A stretch of DNA of 11,420 bases. It comes from an uncultured Lysobacterales bacterium. GTDB lineage: Bacteria; Pseudomonadota; Gammaproteobacteria; Xanthomonadales; SZUA-36. Location of the stretch: the NCBI GenBank assembly GCA_937995275.1, contig CALKKN010000304.1:1-11420 (forward strand), in the 5' to 3' direction. Both the position numbers and the translations under genes were made by a program. This document shows positions 1 through 6,296 of this stretch, one piece after another (within the stretch, counting starts at the first letter, position 1; every line of letters begins with the position of its first letter). The notes beneath the pieces are model-generated. The model was not told the origin of the DNA. It did no database searches and saw nothing but the letters and a program-made list of their open reading frames with translations.

Positions 1-70
1 GCACTCACAAATCTCACTTGCCTGCCGGATTACGGTAAACTTCCAGTCATCGGATTTACGGAGCACAAAG
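1..70. other. Upstream flank of tatA, no gene assigned
   Basis: Short flank before tatA. One forward frame ends in a TAA at 36-38 and could be the last residues of an upstream gene cut by the window edge, but the fragment is too short to identify. The tatA ribosome-binding site (GGAG at 60-63) lies at its end. I see no convincing -35/-10 pair: TTGCCT at 18-23 has no well spaced partner. Confidence 0.4.
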
Positions 71-313
71 ATGGGAATTGGTGGAATCAGCATGTGGCAG
101 TTACTGATACTGCTGCTGATCGTCGTGCTGGTGCTCGGCACCAAACGTCTGCGCAACATGGGCGGCGACCTCGGCGCCGCGGTGAAAGGTTTCCGCAAGG
201 GTATGGAGGAAGGCAAGGAAGAGGAAACGCTCGAGCCCGACCAGATAACGGCTGAGAAAAGCGCGGAGGCCGGCGCCGAGGAACCGGCGAAGACCAAGGA
301 TACCGCCAGCTGA
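71..313 (+). CDS. tatA: Sec-independent protein translocase subunit TatA
   Basis: TatA forms the size-variable pore or membrane-weakening oligomer of the twin-arginine translocase, which exports folded proteins across the inner membrane. The 80-residue protein has the family layout: a short N-terminal transmembrane helix (about residues 8-23), a hinge followed by TKRL, an amphipathic helix containing [11 protein letters not shown] (the conserved Phe is F41), and an acidic, disordered tail. The ATG at 71 has GGAG seven bases upstream. A later Met (residue 8) is less likely because family members usually start with the MGIGGIS-type extension. The hinge reads Leu-Gly (L22-G23), where E. coli TatA has Phe-Gly. 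The gene is followed 9 nt later by tatB. Identification is firm from sequence and gene order. Confidence 0.95.
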   Translation: MGIGGISMWQLLILLLIVVLVLGTKRLRNMGGDLGAAVKGFRKGMEEGKEEETLEPDQITAEKSAEAGAEEPAKTKDTAS

Positions 314-322
314 TCCACGACC

Positions 323-652
323 ATGTTTGACGTCGGCTTCGCGGAGATCCTGCTCCTGACGGTCGTGGGTCTCCTGGTGCTGGGTCCGGAACGCCTGCCG
401 CGCGTGGCGCGGACCCTCGGCGGCATGGCCCGCAAGGCCCGCAGCAGCTGGCTCAGCCTGAAACGCTCGATCGAAGCCGAAATGCGGGCTGAAGAGCTCA
501 AGGAGCCGCTCCGGCACTTTCAGCAAGACATCAAGTCGACCGTGGATGACATCAAAACCGGGGTGAGTGAGGGAATCGGCACGGCCACGGGCCCCGGCGC
601 CGCAACGCCCAAACCGAACGAGAAGCCCACCGCTCCCGATGACGGAGACTAA
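323..652 (+). CDS. tatB: Sec-independent protein translocase subunit TatB
   Basis: TatB pairs with TatC to form the receptor for twin-arginine signal peptides at the inner membrane. The 109-residue protein begins with the typical MFDVGFAEIL, which includes the conserved polar Glu (E8) in the transmembrane helix. The hinge LGPERLPRVAR that separates TatB from TatA follows, then a long amphipathic helix and a Pro/Thr-rich acidic tail. No clear Shine-Dalgarno sequence precedes the ATG, so translation may be coupled to tatA, whose stop lies 9 nt upstream. The 3' end overlaps the tatC start by 14 nt. It is short compared with E. coli TatB (171 residues), but the tail is the variable part. Confidence 0.95.
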   Translation: MFDVGFAEILLLTVVGLLVLGPERLPRVARTLGGMARKARSSWLSLKRSIEAEMRAEELKEPLRHFQQDIKSTVDDIKTGVSEGIGTATGPGAATPKPNEKPTAPDDGD

Positions 653-1436
653 TCCAAACGACAAGGAACTCAGCTTCCTCGAACACCTGGTCGAGCTGCG
701 CAGCCGGCTGTTGAAGGCATGCCTGGCGGTGCTCGTCATTCTGCTCGTCCTGCTGCCGTTCGCCCGCCGGCTGTATGCGCTGCTGGCGGCGCCCCTGACC
801 GCCGTGCTCCCGGAAGACAGCAGCATGATCGCCATCGACGTGGCGTCGCCCTTCCTGACCCCGTTCAAGATGGCTCTGCTGCTGGCATTGATCCTGGCCA
901 TCCCGATCGTCCTGTACCAGCTATGGGCGTTCGTGGCGCCCGCTCTGTACCGCGAGGAAAAACGCCTGGCGCGGCCGCTGCTGTACACCAGCGTGTTCCT
1001 GTTCTACGCCGGGTGCGCCTTTGCGTACTTCGTCGTGTTCCCGCTGGTATTCGGCTTTTTCACGCGGGTGGCGCCGGAAGGCGTGACGGTCATGACCGAT
1101 ATCAGCAAGTACCTCGATTTCGTGATGACGCTGTTCCTGGCCTTCGGCATCACCTTCGAAGTGCCCATCGCGACCATCATCCTGGTCGCCACCGGCATGA
1201 CCACCATCGAACAACTGTCGAAAATCCGTGCCTACGTGCTGGTGGGCGCCTTCGCCCTGGGCATGCTGCTGACACCGCCCGACGTGATTTCGCAAACGCT
1301 GCTGGCGCTGCCGATGTGGCTGCTGTTCGAGGTCGGTATCCTGATGTCCCGCATCCTGCTGCCCCACCGCAGATTCCGCACGCAGGAGGCCGGCGACCAG
1401 GCCAGCAGCGAGGCCGGTGATCAGGCCAGCAGTTGA
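639..1436 (+). CDS. tatC: Sec-independent protein translocase subunit TatC
   Basis: TatC is the polytopic inner-membrane core of the Tat translocase and binds the twin-arginine signal peptide. The 265-residue protein shows the N-terminal signature LVELRSRL (residues 17-24), the first cytoplasmic loop PALYREEKR (about residues 101-109, with the acidic residues used in signal recognition) and hydrophobic stretches consistent with six membrane helices. The ATG at 639 lies inside the end of tatB. An upstream in-frame start at 567 would add 24 residues that are only an out-of-frame reading of tatB, so I reject it. The C-terminal tail carries a perfect duplication of EAGDQASS. The last 16 nt overlap the 3' end of the convergent membrane-protein gene. 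Confidence 0.96.
   Translation: MTETNPNDKELSFLEHLVELRSRLLKACLAVLVILLVLLPFARRLYALLAAPLTAVLPEDSSMIAIDVASPFLTPFKMALLLALILAIPIVLYQLWAFVAPALYREEKRLARPLLYTSVFLFYAGCAFAYFVVFPLVFGFFTRVAPEGVTVMTDISKYLDFVMTLFLAFGITFEVPIATIILVATGMTTIEQLSKIRAYVLVGAFALGMLLTPPDVISQTLLALPMWLLFEVGILMSRILLPHRRFRTQEAGDQASSEAGDQASS
1386..1433 (+). repeat. 24-bp tandem duplication in tatC 3' end
   Basis: Two adjacent 24-bp units (1386-1409 and 1410-1433) both encode EAGDQASS at the TatC C-terminus. They differ at three third-codon positions (GGC/GGT, GAC/GAT, AGC/AGT), all silent in tatC. The T at 1421 in the second unit also completes the TGA stop of the minus-strand gene; the matching base in the first unit (1397) is C and would read TGG on that strand. 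Confidence 0.9.
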
Positions 1437-2263
1437 CCGTCGTCAGCCGGCGGTTTTTCCGGCCCCACGGCGATGCCGAAGATATCCCGGAAGGCGCAGT
1501 ACTGAGTTCCGAACAGCATCAGCTGAAACAGCATCAGCAGTATCATGATGATCGCTATCGTCAGCATGGCCAGCACGCCGCCCGTGCCTGACATACTGAG
1601 CAGCACGGCGCTGACGACCCCCAACGGCAGCGCCAGCAACACCAGGCCACAGCCCAGCAATAGAAACGGCTGCCAGTTGACGACCAGGCCCTTGAGGCCG
1701 ACGGCCAGCGCCGACCCCAGCTTGCGATTGCCGAACCAGATCAGCGGAATGGTGAAGTAACTGAGCGTGCCGCTGACCGCCACGCCCACCGCCAGGGCCA
1801 GCACCATGCGCCCCAGCGCCTCCTGGTCCAGCGCGGCGACCGCATTGACGTCACCCTGTTCCAGGCGCTCCATCAGGGCGGGATCCATTGCCCCCTCGCT
1901 GCCGGAGAGCAGCAGCGAGATACAGAGCACGCCCACTGCGAACACCAGGGCGCCCATGGCCAACAAACGGCCGCTGTGCGCTGCGGAGGTCAGCGGCTTG
2001 AACAGCAGCCGGATATCCGGCTGGCCGCCGCGCGCGGTCACGTGGAAGGCCTCCAGCAGGCCGGCGGTCAGCCCGGGCACGGAAATGATGATCAGCAAGC
2101 CGATCACCGGGAGCTGGGAAAGACCCAGTATCAGTTGCATCAGCACGCCGATCAGCAACAGCCGGCCCGCCTGCAGCCGCAGCAGTGCCAGGCTCTGGGC
2201 CAGCCAGGCGAAGCCGTGGCCGGCCGGCACGCGCCGCGGTGTCGATGCGGGGTCGGGTGCCAT
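1421..2263 (-). CDS. BPSS1780-like integral membrane protein, function unknown
   Basis: A 280-residue hydrophobic protein resembling the uncharacterised BPSS1780-type family of proteobacterial membrane proteins. What can be seen: an N-terminal segment with VPAGHGFAWL, a transmembrane region with PVIGLLIIISVPGLTAGL (about residues 52-69), then further membrane segments around residues 97-117, 150-175, 195-222 and 228-255, and a short polar C-terminus. No catalytic motif is visible. The ATG at 2263 sits 3 nt after the stop of the upstream LOG gene and has only a weak ribosome-binding site, so translation is probably coupled. Its stop lies within the last codons of tatC on the other strand. Family assignment is by recognition and moderate; function is not known. 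Confidence 0.75.
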   Translation of the reverse strand: MAPDPASTPRRVPAGHGFAWLAQSLALLRLQAGRLLLIGVLMQLILGLSQLPVIGLLIIISVPGLTAGLLEAFHVTARGGQPDIRLLFKPLTSAAHSGRLLAMGALVFAVGVLCISLLLSGSEGAMDPALMERLEQGDVNAVAALDQEALGRMVLALAVGVAVSGTLSYFTIPLIWFGNRKLGSALAVGLKGLVVNWQPFLLLGCGLVLLALPLGVVSAVLLSMSGTGGVLAMLTIAIIMILLMLFQLMLFGTQYCAFRDIFGIAVGPEKPPADDGQLLA

Positions 2264-2266
2264 CGC

Positions 2267-2884
2267 CTAGTTTCTGACCGCCGCGAATTCGCGGGCTGCC
2301 GCACTCCAGCGCACGGCGTTGTGCATGGCTTCGATCACCTGCTCCGGCTCGTCTACCACTGACCACATCTGCAGGTGCTTTTCGGACATGAATCGTTCGT
2401 TGACGCTGTGCTGCAAAAAATCGACGAAGCGGTCGAAATAGCGCCGCGTGTTGACCAGTACGACCGGGCCGAGGTATAGGCCCAGCCGCTTCAGCGTCAG
2501 CACCTCGAAGACTTCTTCGAACGTGCCGCTACCGCCGGGCAACGAGACCACCGCTTGGGAATCCGCGATCATCCGATGCTTGCGCTCCCGCATGTCGGCT
2601 ACCACTTCCAGCCGGCTGAGGCTCTTGTGCCCGTGCTCGACCGTGTTGAGGAAATGCGGAATCACGCCGTGTACGTGCGCGCCCTCCGTCAGGGCATTGT
2701 CCGCCATCGCGCGCATCAATCCGACGCCGCCGCCGCCATAGACGATTTCCAGCCCGGCACGCCCCAGGACCGTGCCCAGGCGCGCCGCCGCATCATAGTA
2801 CGCCGGGGCCAGCGCATTACTCGAGGAAGCGTATACCGTGACGCGCTTGATGGTTTCCGGTGCCTGGCTCGATCGGCTGTCCAC
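2267..2884 (-). CDS. LOG-family (TIGR00730) nucleotide 5'-monophosphate phosphoribohydrolase
   Basis: LOG (lonely guy) proteins cleave nucleoside 5'-monophosphates, including cytokinin ribotides, to free base and ribose 5-phosphate. In bacteria the physiological substrate is often unclear. The 205-residue protein has the family's Rossmann-like features: YGGGGVGLM (49-57), MRERKHRMI (98-106, the conserved Arg/Lys segment) and the diagnostic PGGSGTFEE (116-124) with the catalytic Glu. It starts at GTG 2884 with GGAG seven bases upstream. It is followed at 3 nt by the membrane-protein gene, suggesting a two-gene unit, and is divergent from the rhomboid gene. An older label, lysine decarboxylase, comes from historical misannotation of this fold. 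Confidence 0.9.
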   Translation of the reverse strand: MDSRSSQAPETIKRVTVYASSSNALAPAYYDAAARLGTVLGRAGLEIVYGGGGVGLMRAMADNALTEGAHVHGVIPHFLNTVEHGHKSLSRLEVVADMRERKHRMIADSQAVVSLPGGSGTFEEVFEVLTLKRLGLYLGPVVLVNTRRYFDRFVDFLQHSVNERFMSEKHLQMWSVVDEPEQVIEAMHNAVRWSAAAREFAAVRN

Positions 2885-2970
2885 GATTCTGCTCCGTCGC
2901 TGGCCGGCATGCCGGCTGGGTCTTGGAAGTCCGCTATTGTAATATGAACCGTTGGCAAAGGAGTCTCCAA

Positions 2971-3585
2971 TTGAACCAGCGGCCCATCGACCTCAACCGT
3001 TCGCCCCTGACCGATTCGCCGGTGTCCTTCGGCATCATCCTGGTCTGTGCGCTTGCCTATCTGACCCGGTTCCAGCCGGCGGTGCTGGCGCTCTGGCCGC
3101 TGGAGAGCGGTTATTTCCTGCCCTGGCAGGTGCTGAGTTACTCGCTGCTGCACGGCAGCTTCAACCACCTGTTCTTCAACATGTTCGCGGTGTGGATGTT
3201 CGGCACGCCCCTCGAACGCTCGTGGGGTAGCCGGCGGTTTGTTCTGTACTACGCGACCTGCGTCGCCGGCGCGGCGGCGATGCAGTTGGGCGTGCAATTG
3301 TTCGAAGGCGGGATCTACCCGACTATCGGCGCCTCGGGCGGTGTGTTCGGGTTGCTGCTGGCGTACGGCGTCATGTGGCCCAACAACCGGATTTTCCTGC
3401 TGTTCTTCCCCGTGCCGGTCAAGGCCAAGTGGTTCGTGCTGATCTACGGCGGCATCGAGCTTCTGCTGGGTTTCAGCCGCGCCATGCCCGGCATTGCCCA
3501 TTTCGCGCATCTCGGCGGCATGCTGTTCGGCGCCCTGCTGCTCTACCGCTGGGGCTGGCGGCCGGGCATGACCTGGCGACGCTGA
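2971..3585 (+). CDS. Rhomboid-family intramembrane serine protease
   Basis: Rhomboids are inner-membrane serine proteases that cleave transmembrane substrates within the bilayer. With a TTG start at 2971 the protein has 204 residues and about six membrane helices. Visible signatures are HGSFNHLFFNM (the helix-2 His/Asn segment), the catalytic GASGG with Ser122, and the helix-6 AHLGG with the catalytic His (H180). I chose TTG because AAAGGAG (2957-2963) lies exactly 7 nt upstream. The in-frame ATG at 2944 would add nine residues but has no ribosome-binding site. The gene is divergent from the LOG gene and convergent with the dodecin gene. The natural substrate cannot be told from context. Confidence 0.9.
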   Translation: MNQRPIDLNRSPLTDSPVSFGIILVCALAYLTRFQPAVLALWPLESGYFLPWQVLSYSLLHGSFNHLFFNMFAVWMFGTPLERSWGSRRFVLYYATCVAGAAAMQLGVQLFEGGIYPTIGASGGVFGLLLAYGVMWPNNRIFLLFFPVPVKAKWFVLIYGGIELLLGFSRAMPGIAHFAHLGGMLFGALLLYRWGWRPGMTWRR

Positions 3586-3633
3586 CCTCGCTGTCCCGGC
3601 GGCGGCGCGGTTCAGCCACAGCCGCCTGGCTGC

Positions 3634-3840
3634 TCAGTCTTCGAGTACGAAGGTGACCTTCAGGATGACGCGAAAATCGGTCACGTGCCCGTGGGCGTCG
3701 CAGGCGACTTTCTGACCTTCAACCCAGGCGCCACGTACGTTTTTGAGCGTCTTGCTGGCGCGCTTCAGGCCCTTGCGAACGGCATCCTCGAATGATTCCG
3801 GCGACGAGGCGATGATTTCGGTGACTCTGGCGACTGACAT
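3634..3840 (-). CDS. Dodecin family flavin-binding protein
   Basis: Dodecins are small proteins that assemble into hollow dodecamers and store or buffer flavins (FMN, riboflavin or related). The 68-residue protein has the expected length and pattern: VTEIIASSPESFEDAV at the N-terminus, the helix ending in RASKTLKNVRGAWV with the flavin-stacking Trp (W39), and the C-terminal strand FRVILKVTFVLE. ATG at 3840 has AGGAG eight bases upstream. The position in the last strand that is often Gln (FQV or YQV) is Arg57 here, by eye alignment. It is separated by 92 nt from the upstream patatin gene, so it may have its own promoter, though I see no strong one. Confidence 0.92.
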   Translation of the reverse strand: MSVARVTEIIASSPESFEDAVRKGLKRASKTLKNVRGAWVEGQKVACDAHGHVTDFRVILKVTFVLED

Positions 3841-3932
3841 GACGAATGCTCCTGCTTGATCCGCTCAATTGGCTGCTATAAATCATCTTACGCCGCCATG
3901 GCTCCTTTTCCACCCATCGCGGCCGGTCGTCA

Positions 3933-6146
3933 TTAATCAAAGCGGTTCGGGCGGAACGGATTGCCCACGTAAAAGTAGACCGCCGCATCGCCGCTGTCGC
4001 TGTAGCCGGCCGCAAGATAGACCGGGCCGATGGGTGACTCGGCGCCGATGAACAGGCTGCCGGAGTAACGCAGGTCGTCCAGCCCGATATCGCGGCTCAG
4101 GTTCCAGACGTTCCCGGCCTCGATCGTCAGCCCCGCGTACGCGGGAAAAAACTGGATATCGTTGAGGCGGCGATACAGCGCCAGGCTGAGCAAACCCACA
4201 TGCCGGCCGGACAGCTGGTCGGGCGCCAGCCCCGACAGCCTGCCGAGTCCGCCCAGCTGGTACCAGCGCTCCAGCGGCGCCGCATCGTCGAAACTGTAGC
4301 CGGCTTCGTAGCTCAGGGTGGCCGTGTTTCTGCCGTGGGTCAGCACCAGACTGCCGGCCGCGGCGGCCTGCTGGTAGTCGAGCGCCGCCCCCAGGCTCTC
4401 GTCCGCGTACCGGTAGGACAGGTTGTGCAACATGCCGGACGTTGGAAAATACAGGCTGTCCACGCTGTCGTGCTGGTACCCCAGCACCAGCTCGCCGAGG
4501 TCGACCTGGTCGTCGTAGGGGACCGGCAGGAAACCGGTAATCAGATCGGCTTCGGCGCGTCCGAAGCGGTAATCTAGCCGAAGGCGGTCGGTCGTGCCGA
4601 AGTTGCGGCCGATGCCCAGCCAGGCGTCCCAGCCCCCGACTTCGAATTCGGCCAGCCGCGCGTCATCCGCCCACAGGTTGAAGTTGCGCCGCAGCCACCT
4701 GATCTTTGGATTGACGAACCACTGCGCAGTCAGGTCGACCGGCTGATAGATATCGAAGCGCAACTCGTCCTCACGCCCGAAGGAGGTGACGACCCGCAGT
4801 TCACCACCGAGCGAGTTCAGCGCATTGCGTGTGTAGCCGGCGCCGATCTTGAAATTGCTGCTGCCGGAAAAGTCGTTGGCCAGTTCCAGGCCGAATTGCA
4901 GGTAATTGGGGCCCCATGGGCGCGCCCGGGCGTTGATTATGACGCCCTGTTCGCCGGCTTCGTTCTCGGCCAGGTCGTAGGTGACGGATTCGAACACGTC
5001 CAGACTGTAGATGCGGTCCAGGCTCCGATCGAGCTCGTCCATGTCCAGGGGCTGGCCGACCTGGGCCGCCAGCCGGGAGCGGACCAGTTCGTCGTTCAGA
5101 ACAGAATTATTCCGGATTTCCACGAAATCCACCGGCTTCGCCGTATCCGCCTGCACCAACCGTTCGGCGGCCCGCGGCCGCGGCTCCCCGGCGCCGGACA
5201 AGCCGGCAAGCCGATCCTGCTCGGACCGGGCGGCCTCCTCGCCGAGCGGCACGATCTTCCAGGCGCCCTGGAAATCCGCCGCACTGAAGTCACCCAGTTC
5301 CGGAACGATCAGGATGTCCTCCGGCCCCAGCGAAGCGATCTGCTGATCGGTCGTGCGGCGCGTGAGGAAGTTGGTCAGCTGTTCGGTGACGCTAAGCACC
5401 GATGTCAACTGCTCCTCTTCCAGCATCGGCGTGGAAATATCCACCGCGATGACCACGTCTGCGCCCATCTCGCGCGCCACGCTGACCGGCAGGTTGTTCG
5501 CCATGCCGCCGTCCACCAGGATGCGCCCTTCGATCCGGACGGGGTCGAAAACGCCCGGCACCGACATGCTGGCGCGCAGGGCGTCGGCCAGGCTGCCCTG
5601 CGACAGCACCACTTCCTCGCCCGTGACGAGGTCCGTCGCCACCGCCCGGAACGGGATCGGGAGGGCGTCGAAATCACGAATCTTCACCACCGGCCGCAGG
5701 ATACGCTGGAAAATCTGGTCCAGGTGCTGGCCCTCGATCGCGCCCAGCGGGGCCTGGAATCGCCCGTCGTTGTAGCCCAGCCGGTAGGGAATCAGGAACT
5801 CGGACTCCAGTTCCTTCTTGCGCATGGTCCGGTCCCGGCGGTCCGGATTGTCGGTCAGCGCCCGGTTCCAGTCCGTTTCGACGAGCAGCCGCTCGATCTC
5901 GTCGGCGCTGTAACCCGCTGCGTAGAACCCGCCGATGATCGCGCCCATGCTGGTGCCCGCGATGCAGTCAACCTCGATGTTCAACTCCTCCAGCACCCGT
6001 AGCACGCCGACGTGCGCGCCCCCCCGGGCGCCGCCGCCGCTGAGCACCAGGCCTACCTTTATTCGACTATCGTCATATTGGGCCAGGATCGGAATGCTAT
6101 AAAATGCTGAAAGCAGCATGAGGGAAGCCAGTCTTCTGAACTTCAT
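3933..6146 (-). CDS. Patatin-like phospholipase with POTRA and Omp85 barrel (type Vd autotransporter, PlpD-like)
   Basis: A 737-residue secreted lipase of the PlpD type: a patatin phospholipase A domain carried by its own outer-membrane barrel. Residues 1-22 are a signal peptide ending ILA before Gln23. The patatin domain shows the oxyanion loop GGGARG (37-42), nucleophile Ser66 in GTSMG, and catalytic Asp212 in DGG. A POTRA-like segment (about 345-415, with RIYSLDVFESVTYDL) follows, then a surface-antigen-type beta barrel to the end. Total length is close to P. aeruginosa PlpD. The ATG at 6146 has AGGAG six bases upstream and begins the signal peptide. The frame stays open to 6767 but that part is antisense to acs. 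The last residues are RFD rather than a terminal aromatic residue. It is divergent from acs across a 150-nt region with strong inverted repeats. Confidence 0.93.
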   Translation of the reverse strand: MKFRRLASLMLLSAFYSIPILAQYDDSRIKVGLVLSGGGARGGAHVGVLRVLEELNIEVDCIAGTSMGAIIGGFYAAGYSADEIERLLVETDWNRALTDNPDRRDRTMRKKELESEFLIPYRLGYNDGRFQAPLGAIEGQHLDQIFQRILRPVVKIRDFDALPIPFRAVATDLVTGEEVVLSQGSLADALRASMSVPGVFDPVRIEGRILVDGGMANNLPVSVAREMGADVVIAVDISTPMLEEEQLTSVLSVTEQLTNFLTRRTTDQQIASLGPEDILIVPELGDFSAADFQGAWKIVPLGEEAARSEQDRLAGLSGAGEPRPRAAERLVQADTAKPVDFVEIRNNSVLNDELVRSRLAAQVGQPLDMDELDRSLDRIYSLDVFESVTYDLAENEAGEQGVIINARARPWGPNYLQFGLELANDFSGSSNFKIGAGYTRNALNSLGGELRVVTSFGREDELRFDIYQPVDLTAQWFVNPKIRWLRRNFNLWADDARLAEFEVGGWDAWLGIGRNFGTTDRLRLDYRFGRAEADLITGFLPVPYDDQVDLGELVLGYQHDSVDSLYFPTSGMLHNLSYRYADESLGAALDYQQAAAAGSLVLTHGRNTATLSYEAGYSFDDAAPLERWYQLGGLGRLSGLAPDQLSGRHVGLLSLALYRRLNDIQFFPAYAGLTIEAGNVWNLSRDIGLDDLRYSGSLFIGAESPIGPVYLAAGYSDSGDAAVYFYVGNPFRPNRFD

Positions 6147-6157
6147 GGGGCTCTCCT

Positions 6158-6254
6158 GCAGACGAATTCTGCGTTCACTGCCGAGCGATTGCGCTCGTGG
6201 CAGTCGGGGAAAGGCCCCGGATTGATCCGGAGCAGGTTCTGAATTCGTGCCTGC
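6158..6254. repeat. Nested inverted-repeat element between patatin gene and acs
   Basis: An outer inverted repeat joins GCAG+ACGAATTC (6158-6169) to GAATTCGT (6241-6248) and CTGC (6251-6254): 12 bp with a 2-nt bulge. Inside are an 11-bp hairpin (6177-6187 with 6192-6204, 2-nt bulge, loop ATTG), a CGGGG/CCCCG hairpin (6205-6219) and a CCGGAT/ATCCGG hairpin (6217-6230). The last two share bases and would compete. GCAGG (6232-6236) can also pair with CCTGC (6250-6254), competing with the outer stem. On the minus strand the element ends directly at the patatin gene's AGGAG. It may be a structured leader, a protein-binding site or a small RNA; I cannot tell which. The rest of this 150-nt region shows no convincing promoter. 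Confidence 0.7.
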
Positions 6255-6296
6255 CGTTAGACTAGCCCAAGACTTGAGCAACCAAAAGGTTTCGAC

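Noticed and set aside
567..638. Earlier start for tatC at 567
   Set aside because: The added residues are an out-of-frame reading of tatB; ATG 639 gives the normal TatC N-terminus.
3597..3632. Candidate bidirectional terminator between the rhomboid and dodecin genes (GGCGGC/GCCGCC and CAGCCA/TGGCTG stems)
   Set aside because: The two short stems compete, the loops are long and no T-run follows on either strand, so I do not annotate a terminator.
4896..6002. 368-codon plus-strand open frame inside the patatin gene
   Set aside because: Antisense shadow rich in Arg, His, Gln and Asp, typical of reverse-strand reading of high-GC coding sequence.
6217..6240. Possible TPP riboswitch arm on the minus strand (GAACCTG followed by CCGGAT...ATCCGG)
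   Set aside because: It resembles the 3' half of the thi-box, but the CUGAGA core and the GGGA closing segment are missing, and the patatin gene has no link with thiamine.
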